Below the pieces are notes generated by a model. That model did not search any database. It saw nothing but the letters and a program-made list of their open reading frames with translations, and was not told the origin of the DNA. Of a DNA stretch of 9,305 nucleotides, positions 1 to 6,474 are shown one piece after another. Where the stretch lies: positions 1 to 9,305 of the forward strand of contig JAGUXE010000206.1 of NCBI GenBank assembly GCA_020061995.1, written 5' to 3'. This stretch comes from Ignavibacteriales bacterium (GTDB lineage: Bacteria; Bacteroidota; Ignavibacteria; Ignavibacteriales; Ignavibacteriaceae). The position numbers and the translations under genes were made by a program. How positions within the stretch are numbered: the first letter of the stretch is position 1; every line of letters starts with the position of its first letter.

Positions 1-167
1 GTGGCGGAGTTTCCGGATTCGGTGAAAGACTTATTAAGTCGATAGAATTCTCAATGTGTGAAAGAGTATTGAAATCTCTTCAGCCGAGAATAAAAGTTTT
101 ACCTGCAAAACTGAATAATGATGCAGGTATCAAAGGGGCGTCATCACTTGTGTTTTATCGGAACTGA
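1..167 (+). CDS. ROK-family kinase/regulator, C-terminal fragment (5' end outside window)
   Basis: This is the last 54 complete codons of a gene that starts before the window; the reading frame begins at base 3 and ends at TGA 165-167. The fragment opens with GGVSGFGERL and later has LNNDAGIKGASSL. This matches the C-terminal end of ROK proteins (glucokinases, other sugar kinases and NagC-type repressors), where a glycine-rich 'GGG' turn contributes to the ATP site and the chain closes with a conserved 'a.lg.dAgl.GAa.l' segment. The fragment is too short to tell a glucokinase from a related kinase or repressor, and the N-terminal ATP and zinc motifs are not visible. The next gene starts only 6 or 42 bases later depending on its start codon, so the two are probably co-transcribed. 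Confidence 0.72.
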   Translation, partial: GGVSGFGERLIKSIEFSMCERVLKSLQPRIKVLPAKLNNDAGIKGASSLVFYRN

Positions 168-209
168 TCTCTTTTGACTAATGAAAAAAAATCAATAATC
201 AATTTTTCA

Positions 210-2837
210 ATGAAGCAATACTTTTACATTTGTATTTCATTTTTCCTTTTATTTATGGTCGAACTGCGATCAGAAGTAATTACTTTCCCTGTAATTGTAA
301 AATTGATCTATCCTGATACAATCATTTTAGGAGAATCAACATTATTTAATTCAGATTCATCTGTAGTCGCAGCAGTTGATGATTCAGCTTCAGCGATTGA
401 TTCATTAGCTTTATCCCCAAAATCAGATATTGATTCCATTATCTTTTCAACTGCTACAGATTCACTAATATTCGACCTAAAGCAAAAAAAAATGTATATC
501 TACGGAACTGGAGATCTCAGATATAAAGAGACTAATCTCAAATCAGGAAAGATACATGTTGATTTTGAAACAAGTAATGTTGAAGCATTCAGTTATGGTT
601 ATGATTCGACTTCAAATAAAGAATTGCAAACTCCGGTACTTAATGATAAAGGAGAAGAGTATAAAGGAACTAGAATGCTATATAATTTTAAAACCACCAA
701 AGGTTTTATAACTTATGCTGCAACTGAAAGTGATAACACATCTTATTCCGGAGCAAAAATCAAAAAAGTCAGTAGAGATGTTTTCTTTGTGGAAAATGGA
801 CTCTATACTACTTGCGATGAAGAAGTTCCGCATTACTGTTTCATTGGTCATGAGATGAAAGTAATTCAAAAAGAACAGATGATTGGCAAGTGGATTTGGT
901 TGACATTCGGAGGTGTTCCTTTTCCTATCCCATTGCCGTTTGCAGTATTTCCACTACAATCCGGTAGAAGATCAGGAATTATTCCTCCGGCGATTGGTGA
1001 CAGAGAAGGTTATGGCAGGTATTTTTCGAGATTCGGTTACTTTTGGGCGATGAATGATTATATGGATGCAAATCTTACTGCCGATTATTACACTAAAGGT
1101 GGCTATTCACTTGCAAGTCGTTTTAGATATGTGAAGAGATATTCTTTTACCGGAAATATTGAAGGTGGTTTTTCAAAATTGCATACTGGTGAGATTACTG
1201 ATGCGGATAGAACTGATCAACAAGATTGGAGAATACGCTGGTTACACAATCAAACATTAACTCCGACATCTCGATTTGATGTTAATATGGAATTTTTATC
1301 GGGTAACTTTATTAAGCAAAACAGCACTGATTACAATCAACTTTTACGTAATGATGTTGTATCAAATGCCTCCTATTACAAAAATTGGGAAGAATACGGA
1401 AGTAGTTTATCAATGAACTATTCAAGAAACCAAAATCTTGAAACAGGAAATATTACAGAATATCTTCCCAGTATGAGTTTTAGTAAATCGCAATTCTATC
1501 CATTCAAAAAGAAAAAGCGTATCGGTGTTGAAGAGTGGTATGAACAATTTGGAATTAATTATAATGGACAGTTCCAAAACAGAAGGTTAAAAGAATCAGG
1601 ACAATTAAATATTCGAGGTGGAATTAACCATAATATCGGATTAGGTTTTTCTTCGAAAATTGGTTATGTCAATATTAATCCAAATGGTAGTTACCGTGAA
1701 ATATGGTATAATAAGCAAATGGAGGCAGTTAAAGGTGTTTCGTCAACTACCGGAGCAGATACAACCTATTTTAATGATATTAAGAGACTTGGTTTTGTAA
1801 GGACGTTTAACATGGGGGTTTCCGCATCCACAAAACTTTACGGGATTTTGCAACCAAACAAAATGGGTATAGCTGCAATTAGGCATACAATTTCTCCTTC
1901 AATTTCTTACAATTACCAGCCCGATTTTTCCGAACTGAAATGGGGTTATTTCGGTACGTATAGAGATTCTTTAGGTAATGAAATTAAATATAATAAGTAT
2001 CAGCGTGAAATTTTCGGTGGGGCAGGTGTCGGTGAATCTCAATCACTCGGTTTCAGATTAGATAACATCTTTGAAATGAAAACGACCGTGGATCAACGTG
2101 ATACCACGGCTAAAGAAAAAAAACTTCAGTTACTCAATTTATCAGCAAATATTAATTATAATTTTGCTGCTGACAGTTTAAGGTTCTCCGATATTTATGT
2201 GAGCTATAGAACTCAGATTTCTGATTTCCTCAGTTTTGCAGGTAACTCAACTTATTCACTATATAAGTATGATGAAAAAATTAACGGTGAAGTGAATCAG
2301 TTTATTATTAAAGATGGTAGTGGACTTGCAAGAATGAAAAATTTTAATTTTTCAATAAGTGCATCTCTTTCAGGTGATAGACTAAAATCACAATCACCCC
2401 CTGTAGAAGGTGAAAAATTTCAGGATGACCAAGAATCCGCCTATCAACAACAGACGGGTAGTAGTTATAAAGGATTATATGATGATAAGGAGCCTGATTT
2501 TACAATGCCGTGGAGTGTTTCACTAAATTATAATTACGGGTTGTCTAAAACTAATCCATTCAATCCTAACAAATATATTACACTAAGCGGGAGTTTGGAT
2601 TTTAATCTAACACCAAATTGGAAGTTTACTACCAGTGGCAGTTATGATATTATAAATAAGCAATTTTCAGCACCGCAAGTTATGATAAGTCGTGATTTAC
2701 ATTGCTGGCTTATGAATTTCACCTGGAATCCAATTGGTTCATATCGAGGTTACCGTTTCGAAATAAGGGTAAAAGCACCACAATTACAAGATCTAAAAGT
2801 AACGAAAACGGATCGTTTTTTTAGTGGAAGAAGATAA
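210..2837 (+). CDS. lptD: LPS-assembly outer membrane protein LptD
   Basis: LptD is the outer-membrane barrel that, with LptE, inserts lipopolysaccharide into the outer leaflet. From the ATG at 210 the product is 875 residues. Residues 1-20 form a signal peptide (MKQYFYICISFFLLFMVELR), followed by a Ser/Asp-rich linker. An OstA-like periplasmic domain spans about 87-213 (starting KKMYIYGTGDLRYKETNLKS, ending YTTCDEEVPHYC). The segment 224-260 (GKWIWLTFGGVPFPIPLPFA, then FPLQSGRRSGIIPP) is typical of Bacteroidota-type LptD and leads into a barrel of alternating aromatic/polar strands running to the C-terminus. The reading frame extends upstream to a TTG at 174, adding 12 residues. The ATG is preferred because it puts the signal peptide at the N-terminus; neither start has a clear Shine-Dalgarno. 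After signal removal only three cysteines remain: C202, C210 and C832. Confidence 0.9.
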   Translation: MKQYFYICISFFLLFMVELRSEVITFPVIVKLIYPDTIILGESTLFNSDSSVVAAVDDSASAIDSLALSPKSDIDSIIFSTATDSLIFDLKQKKMYIYGTGDLRYKETNLKSGKIHVDFETSNVEAFSYGYDSTSNKELQTPVLNDKGEEYKGTRMLYNFKTTKGFITYAATESDNTSYSGAKIKKVSRDVFFVENGLYTTCDEEVPHYCFIGHEMKVIQKEQMIGKWIWLTFGGVPFPIPLPFAVFPLQSGRRSGIIPPAIGDREGYGRYFSRFGYFWAMNDYMDANLTADYYTKGGYSLASRFRYVKRYSFTGNIEGGFSKLHTGEITDADRTDQQDWRIRWLHNQTLTPTSRFDVNMEFLSGNFIKQNSTDYNQLLRNDVVSNASYYKNWEEYGSSLSMNYSRNQNLETGNITEYLPSMSFSKSQFYPFKKKKRIGVEEWYEQFGINYNGQFQNRRLKESGQLNIRGGINHNIGLGFSSKIGYVNINPNGSYREIWYNKQMEAVKGVSSTTGADTTYFNDIKRLGFVRTFNMGVSASTKLYGILQPNKMGIAAIRHTISPSISYNYQPDFSELKWGYFGTYRDSLGNEIKYNKYQREIFGGAGVGESQSLGFRLDNIFEMKTTVDQRDTTAKEKKLQLLNLSANINYNFAADSLRFSDIYVSYRTQISDFLSFAGNSTYSLYKYDEKINGEVNQFIIKDGSGLARMKNFNFSISASLSGDRLKSQSPPVEGEKFQDDQESAYQQQTGSSYKGLYDDKEPDFTMPWSVSLNYNYGLSKTNPFNPNKYITLSGSLDFNLTPNWKFTTSGSYDIINKQFSAPQVMISRDLHCWLMNFTWNPIGSYRGYRFEIRVKAPQLQDLKVTKTDRFFSGRR

Positions 2838-2934
2838 CTATCATCAATAATGATGTCCTGTTTTTTGTCCTCATATTTTTATAAATTAATCAATAAATAA
2901 TTTTCATTGCTTTTCTATTAATCATTCTTTATAA
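2838..2934. other. Intergenic gap lptD-NYN, no firm signal
   Basis: This AT-rich 97-base gap has no convincing regulatory element. A 5-bp hairpin (CATCA at 2842-2846 with TGATG at 2851-2855, loop ATAA) is followed by a six-T run at 2861-2866. It is too weak to call a terminator, so readthrough from lptD into the next genes cannot be excluded. Confidence 0.4.
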
Positions 2935-3393
2935 ATGATACACTATCTTATAGACGGAAATAACTTATTCGGAAAAATTAAAAGTCTTGCTTCCTTAAGT
3001 AAAAAGAAAAAGGAAGATGAAAGAGAACAATTGGTTTTTCTGCTTGATCGTTTTTATTATGGAAGAAATTGTAAAGTATTTTTATATTTCGATGGATTTC
3101 AAAAAATTGCAATTCGTTCCCATAAGATGAAAATTATTTATTCAAATAGTGAACAGGCTGATACGATTATTAAACAAGACATATCTCAAGCAAAAAATCC
3201 CAAGAATTTTTTTGTTATCTCATCTGATTTAGAAATATTTGACTTTGCTCGTGCGTGTGGGTGTAACGTAAAAACCTCTGATGAATTTTATAAAGAGATG
3301 AATACTAAATTGTCAATCGAACTTGAAGAAAAACCTGAGTCATCAGCAGGAGAGATCGATTATTTCAAACGACTTTTTGAGGGAGAAGAATGA
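2935..3393 (+). CDS. NYN domain protein, YacP/Rae1-like predicted ribonuclease
   Basis: The 152-residue protein is essentially a single NYN (PIN-like) domain of the YacP type. The acidic residues expected for a metal-dependent RNase are in order: D7 in YLIDGNNLFG, D53 in YFDGF, D76 in SEQADTIIKQD and D98 in VISSDLEIF. A charged tail (about 125-152) follows the fold. The Bacillus member of this family, Rae1, is an endoribonuclease acting on mRNA at the ribosome; whether this protein does the same is inference. The start at 2935 is fixed by the family, since the first strand (HYLIDGNN) begins at residue 3. No Shine-Dalgarno is seen. The stop overlaps the start of the next gene as ATGA (3390-3393), suggesting translational coupling. 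Confidence 0.8.
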   Translation: MIHYLIDGNNLFGKIKSLASLSKKKKEDEREQLVFLLDRFYYGRNCKVFLYFDGFQKIAIRSHKMKIIYSNSEQADTIIKQDISQAKNPKNFFVISSDLEIFDFARACGCNVKTSDEFYKEMNTKLSIELEEKPESSAGEIDYFKRLFEGEE

Positions 3394-4868
3394 AGGTCTT
3401 TCAAATTGGATATATTTTATTATTATTAGTAGTATGTGTAACGTCTCTGGAAGGGCAGGAAACTAGTTCAGTTCATAAAAGAGATTATTATAATTTTAAA
3501 AATATCGAAAATGAGAAAAGTGAGTTTGATGAAAATGGTGATGGAATTATTCCATTACAATTCACAAGAAGCGAATTAACAAAAACAGTATTCGGATATT
3601 TACCGTATTGGGAATATTACAATTCAAGAAATTTCATCCGATATGATTTGTTAACACATATAGCTCTGTTTGATTTTTCAGTTGATAGCATGGGAAATGT
3701 TTTTAATCCCTATTATTGGCCCTGGACTGATGTCATAAATAAAGCACACCAAAACGGCGTTAAGGTTATTCTTACCGCAGTAAATTTTGAATCTCTTCAA
3801 ATTAAAAATATCATGCGTAATACGGCAGCTAAAAATAATTTTTTCAATCAGGTTAAAGATAAGATGTTGCAGTATCAATTAGATGGTATCAACGTTGACT
3901 TTGAAGATTTAAAAAGTGAAGATCGTGGTGCAGTTCTTAATAATTTTATGAGCGAACTTACAGAGTTCATAAAATTTTATAAACCGGATGCCGAAGTTTC
4001 TTTTGCCGGACCTTCTATTAATTGGGGAGGATGGGATTTGCGTGGATTAGTTGAATCATGCGATTATATTTTTATTATGGGTTATTCTTTTTATGGAAGT
4101 TGGAGTAGTACAACCGGTGCAGGTGCTCCTCTAAGCGGAGGAACGTACAATATCAATTATGTAGTGAATAATCAATACAGTTGGGCAACATTGAATCACC
4201 CCGAAAAGCTTATTCTTGGCGTACCTTATTATGGGGATAAATGGAAAACCACAACAAATCAACCTCATTCACCAGTTATTAAGTTTATTTCAACTACTCG
4301 TTTTAAAAATGATGTTGATTCAGCTATTATTTATGGAAGATTATGGGCGGAAGACAATAAGGTCCCCTGGTACCGATTTTTCAGAGACAGCTCATGGTAT
4401 CAAGTTTGGTATGAGGATGATTCGAGTCTTGGATTGAAATATGACCTTGCTGAGTCAAAGAATTATAAGGGAATCGGCATGTGGGCACTTGGATATGATG
4501 GTGCTAAACCTCAACTCTGGAATGAAATTAAAAAAAGATATAAACCTTTATCGGTTTATGATATGACTGGAATTGACAAAAATCAAATAAATTTTATTCT
4601 CGAACAAAATTATCCTAATCCGTTTAACCCATCAACAAAAATCAGATTTCACATCCCCACAGGAATAATAGATAGACATTTCTCCACTATACGAATTTAT
4701 AATAATCTTGGAGAAGAGTTAGCAATAATTCTGAATGAACTACTTGCTCCAGGAAGCTATGAAGTAGATTTCAATTTAACCGATTATAATTTACCTTCCG
4801 GTGTTTACTTCTATCAATTAAGTTCAGGCAAATTTGTCGAAACAAAAAAAATGATGCTTCTAAAATGA
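3390..4868 (+). CDS. Secreted GH18-family glycosidase-like protein with T9SS type A sorting domain
   Basis: The 492-residue protein has a signal peptide at 1-22, with probable cleavage before Q23 (TSLEG|QETS). A glutamine in the first mature position is common in Bacteroidota exports. A GH18 TIM barrel spans about 65-385, beginning VFGYLPYWEYY. The catalytic-type strand is LDGINVDFEDL, with D170 and the proton-donor candidate E172. The first Asp of the DGxDxDxE motif is N168, as in YaaH/SleL-like members. MGYSF (230-234) and W365 (GMWALGYDG) fit the substrate-binding strands. Residues 403-492 are a T9SS type A C-terminal sorting domain (EQNYPNPFNPSTKIRF at the start, LPSGVYFYQL near the end), so the enzyme should cross the outer membrane and be released or anchored at the surface. 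The substrate (chitin-type glycan, peptidoglycan or other) cannot be told. A GAGGGAG ribosome site lies at 3379-3385, inside the preceding gene. Confidence 0.87.
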   Translation: MKVFQIGYILLLLVVCVTSLEGQETSSVHKRDYYNFKNIENEKSEFDENGDGIIPLQFTRSELTKTVFGYLPYWEYYNSRNFIRYDLLTHIALFDFSVDSMGNVFNPYYWPWTDVINKAHQNGVKVILTAVNFESLQIKNIMRNTAAKNNFFNQVKDKMLQYQLDGINVDFEDLKSEDRGAVLNNFMSELTEFIKFYKPDAEVSFAGPSINWGGWDLRGLVESCDYIFIMGYSFYGSWSSTTGAGAPLSGGTYNINYVVNNQYSWATLNHPEKLILGVPYYGDKWKTTTNQPHSPVIKFISTTRFKNDVDSAIIYGRLWAEDNKVPWYRFFRDSSWYQVWYEDDSSLGLKYDLAESKNYKGIGMWALGYDGAKPQLWNEIKKRYKPLSVYDMTGIDKNQINFILEQNYPNPFNPSTKIRFHIPTGIIDRHFSTIRIYNNLGEELAIILNELLAPGSYEVDFNLTDYNLPSGVYFYQLSSGKFVETKKMMLLK

Positions 4869-5434
4869 ATGATCTAACAAAAAATGATTCATTGAAATCT
4901 ATTCAAAAGCTTGATAAAGGGTTTGTTCAAATTTATACAGGCAATGGTAAAGGAAAAACTACTGCAGCACTAGGTCAAGCAATTAGAGCCGCCGGATACG
5001 GATTGAAATCTTTCATCATTCAATTCATGAAAGAGTATCCATACAGCGAAAAGAATAGCTTAAAACTTCTAAGTGAATTTATCACCATCGAACAATATTG
5101 TGGGGATGATTTTGTATATAAGCAAGAAGCTGCTCCACCTGTAGAAATAGAGAAAGCACGACAGGCAATACAAAGAGCAATTCAAATAATGATTAGCGGA
5201 GAATATGACATAGTAATTCTTGATGAAGCTTGTGTATCAATATATTTTGGCTTAATTACTACCGAAGATTTATTATCGATAATTCGGCAGAGACCGGAAA
5301 ATGTTGAGCTGATCTTAACCGGTCGTTATTGCCCTGAAGAATTAATTGCTATTGCCGATCTAGTTACACACATGAAAGAGATTAAACATTACTACACCCG
5401 CGGTATACTTTCACGGAAAGGGATTGAATCGTAG
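4865..5434 (+). CDS. cobO: Cob(I)yrinic acid a,c-diamide adenosyltransferase (CobO/CobA/BtuR type)
   Basis: This enzyme transfers adenosyl from ATP to reduced corrinoids, making the adenosylcobalamin form of B12. The 189 residues match the usual family length. After a short N-terminal extension comes FVQIYTGNGKGKTTAALGQA, with the P-loop GNGKGKTT at 26-33. A Walker-B-like strand IVILDEAC lies at 116-123, LTGR at 151-154, ADLVTHMKEIKHYYTRGI at 164-181, and the family ending RKGIES. It overlaps the GH18 gene by ATGA (4865-4868) and has no Shine-Dalgarno of its own, so translation probably depends on the upstream gene. No other B12 gene and no cobalamin riboswitch is visible nearby, so corrinoid salvage rather than full synthesis is possible but unproven. 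Its stop abuts the stop of the convergent gene. Confidence 0.92.
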   Translation: MNDLTKNDSLKSIQKLDKGFVQIYTGNGKGKTTAALGQAIRAAGYGLKSFIIQFMKEYPYSEKNSLKLLSEFITIEQYCGDDFVYKQEAAPPVEIEKARQAIQRAIQIMISGEYDIVILDEACVSIYFGLITTEDLLSIIRQRPENVELILTGRYCPEELIAIADLVTHMKEIKHYYTRGILSRKGIES

Positions 5435-5794
5435 TTATTTTTTTATGGTTTTATTATATCCCCGTTCCCCAAAGGGTTGTAACTTTTCTAACCACAATTC
5501 TTCAAGTGTATTTAAATCCTCGGTATAATCATATTTTACACCTTCTTTTGGCGTAAGCTCATCAACAACCTCGAAGAAAAAGTTATCTTCACCATATATA
5601 TTGAAATCATTTTGAAGATCTGAATTCATATGACTCCCATGTCGAAGTTGAAATTTGAAGCTGTTTGATTTGCCGTGTAAATTTTTACTTTTACCGACAA
5701 AAATTTTACCGGTTACTCCATTTCTTATTTGATAAATCCCCATTGGAGGTAATGTCTCTTTATATTTCTGTTTTAGTTCTTTTTTATTGATCAT
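5435..5794 (-). CDS. Small GIY-YIG domain protein, possibly catalytically impaired
   Basis: The 119-residue product is a single GIY-YIG fold: MGIYQIRN (GIY at 19-21), then GKIFVGKSKNL (FVG at 32-34 in place of YIG), the helix KFQLRHGSHMNSDLQNDF, a strand ENFFFEV-like segment (NFFFEVVDEL), LEELWLEKLQPFGERGYN with E98 as the metal-binding Glu candidate, and N114 in GYN. Comparison with I-TevI from memory puts K42 at the catalytic Arg27 position, with only N/S/F residues beside it, so nuclease activity is uncertain. The start at 5794 is chosen over an in-frame ATG at 5827 because AAGGAA (5807-5802) lies 7 bases upstream. The gene then overlaps the ArsR-like gene by 11 bases, indicating coupled expression. 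Substrate and role are unknown. Confidence 0.8.
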   Translation of the reverse strand: MINKKELKQKYKETLPPMGIYQIRNGVTGKIFVGKSKNLHGKSNSFKFQLRHGSHMNSDLQNDFNIYGEDNFFFEVVDELTPKEGVKYDYTEDLNTLEELWLEKLQPFGERGYNKTIKK

Positions 5795-6362
5795 TATTAA
5801 TTTCCTTGTTATTTGCGATCCTTTCATAAACTCCGTTCACTCTTTTCATCATTCCTTCCTCAATGAATAGTCGTCTTATGGTACAATGATCATCATAGAA
5901 TTTATTGATGGTTTGATCGATCTTATCTTCACTGTACTTCTTGTCGAAACTGAATGATGAAAGTATTTCCTCAAGAATTATTAATCGTTTTTTATGTTGA
6001 ACCGGGAGTTTTATAAGTTTATTCTTATTAAAAAATGTTTTAAGAACCTTATTTCGGTAATCATTCATCCTTTTATCTTGATTAAACTTTTCGAGATTGT
6101 CAAAGGAAATAAATTTTCGTAGGGTAAGGTCAAGTATTTCATCATTCACTTTATACACAAAATAGTATTGTTCCTTTATTTTTGAAACTAACCCGCCTCC
6201 CTCAAGTTTTTTTAGGTGAAAAGAAACTGTTGAGGCAGCTAGATTAAGACGATTTGAAAGTTCCTCTACATATTGTGGCTTTTCGAATAGTGAATTGATA
6301 ACCAACAAACGACTTGTATCTGCAAGTGACTTCATGATTTCGATGCTCTGTTGAATTTCCAT
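5784..6362 (-). CDS. ArsR-type HTH regulator with C-terminal DUF2087 domain
   Basis: The 192-residue protein starts with an ArsR-like winged helix: KSLADTSRLLVINSLFEKPQ (11-30), then YVEELSNRLNLAASTVSFHL with the recognition helix about 42-52, KKLEGGGLV, and a wing KIKEQYYFVYKV. After a linker, residues 114-182 match DUF2087: KLIKLPVQHKKRLIILEEIL, then YSEDKIDQTINKFYDDHCTI and RRLFIEEGMMKRVNGVYER. The cysteine pair of metal-sensing ArsR/SmtB proteins is absent; the only cysteine is C160 in the DUF2087 part, so this is probably not an arsenic or heavy-metal sensor. The start at 6362 gives a complete first helix and has AAGGAA close upstream (6370-6365, unusually short spacing). A perfect inverted repeat and strong promoter lie just upstream, suggesting autorepression. 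The signal sensed by DUF2087 is unknown. Confidence 0.85.
   Translation of the reverse strand: MEIQQSIEIMKSLADTSRLLVINSLFEKPQYVEELSNRLNLAASTVSFHLKKLEGGGLVSKIKEQYYFVYKVNDEILDLTLRKFISFDNLEKFNQDKRMNDYRNKVLKTFFNKNKLIKLPVQHKKRLIILEEILSSFSFDKKYSEDKIDQTINKFYDDHCTIRRLFIEEGMMKRVNGVYERIANNKEINNDQ
5802..5807 (-). promoter_or_regulatory. Shine-Dalgarno for the GIY-YIG gene
   Basis: AAGGAA on the minus strand, 7 bases before the ATG at 5794 and inside the last codons of the upstream regulator gene. It decides the start against the upstream ATG at 5827, which has no such site. Confidence 0.65.
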
Positions 6363-6378
6363 AATTCCTTAAATGTAA

Positions 6379-6394
6379 TTCGATAAATATCGAA
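6379..6394. promoter_or_regulatory. Operator-like perfect inverted repeat TTCGATA-AA-TATCGAA
   Basis: Two 7-bp arms (6379-6385 and 6388-6394) are exact reverse complements separated by AA. Sites of this size and sequence style are typical for dimeric ArsR-family repressors. It starts 4 bases past the -10 hexamer of the minus-strand promoter and covers the expected transcription start, 17-32 bases before the ATG of the ArsR-like gene. Binding by that gene's own product is the natural inference, not shown. Confidence 0.75.
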
Positions 6395-6395
6395 A

Positions 6396-6426
6396 CAAAT
6401 ATATGGTTAAAGGATTTTTTTGTCAA
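6396..6426 (-). promoter_or_regulatory. Promoter of the ArsR-DUF2087/GIY-YIG operon
   Basis: Read on the minus strand, TTGACA (6426-6421), a 17-bp spacer, then TATATT (6403-6398), continuing as TATATTTG (6403-6396). This fits the general sigma-70 consensus and also the Bacteroidota TAnnTTTG element. Transcription should start near 6391, giving a leader of about 30 bases and placing the start inside the inverted repeat. Confidence 0.75.
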
Positions 6427-6448
6427 CAAGTTTTATATAGATTAATTA
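6420..6448 (+). promoter_or_regulatory. Possible divergent promoter of the DUF6544-like gene
   Basis: On the plus strand TTGTCA (6420-6425), a 17-bp spacer and TAATTA (6443-6448) form a weaker promoter candidate. Its -35 shares bases with the -35 of the minus-strand promoter, since TTGTCAACAA (6420-6429) has TTGT/ACAA arms. The -10 is poor, so another start point in this AT-rich stretch is possible. Confidence 0.3.
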
Positions 6449-6474
6449 ATTTTAACAAATAGTTAGTAATTTTT

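Noticed and set aside
678..869. Minus-strand open frame inside lptD
   Set aside because: It lies opposite the conserved OstA-like domain and has no recognisable protein features.
2842..2866. Hairpin CATCA-ATAA-TGATG followed by a short T run after lptD
   Set aside because: Only five AT-rich pairs and a gap before the Ts; too weak for an intrinsic terminator.
2907..2935. TTGCTT with a 17-bp spacer and TATAAA, resembling a sigma-70 promoter for the NYN gene
   Set aside because: The -10 overlaps the ATG at 2935, so transcription would start inside the gene after its essential first strand; no later start codon would keep the IDGNN motif.
4780..4865. Possible cobalamin riboswitch upstream of cobO
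   Set aside because: The upstream bases are coding sequence for the GH18 protein's sorting domain and overlap cobO; no B12-box-like segment is seen.
6244..6429. Minus-strand frame overlapping the ArsR-like gene start
   Set aside because: It would run through the promoter and operator and is out of frame with the clear winged-helix protein.
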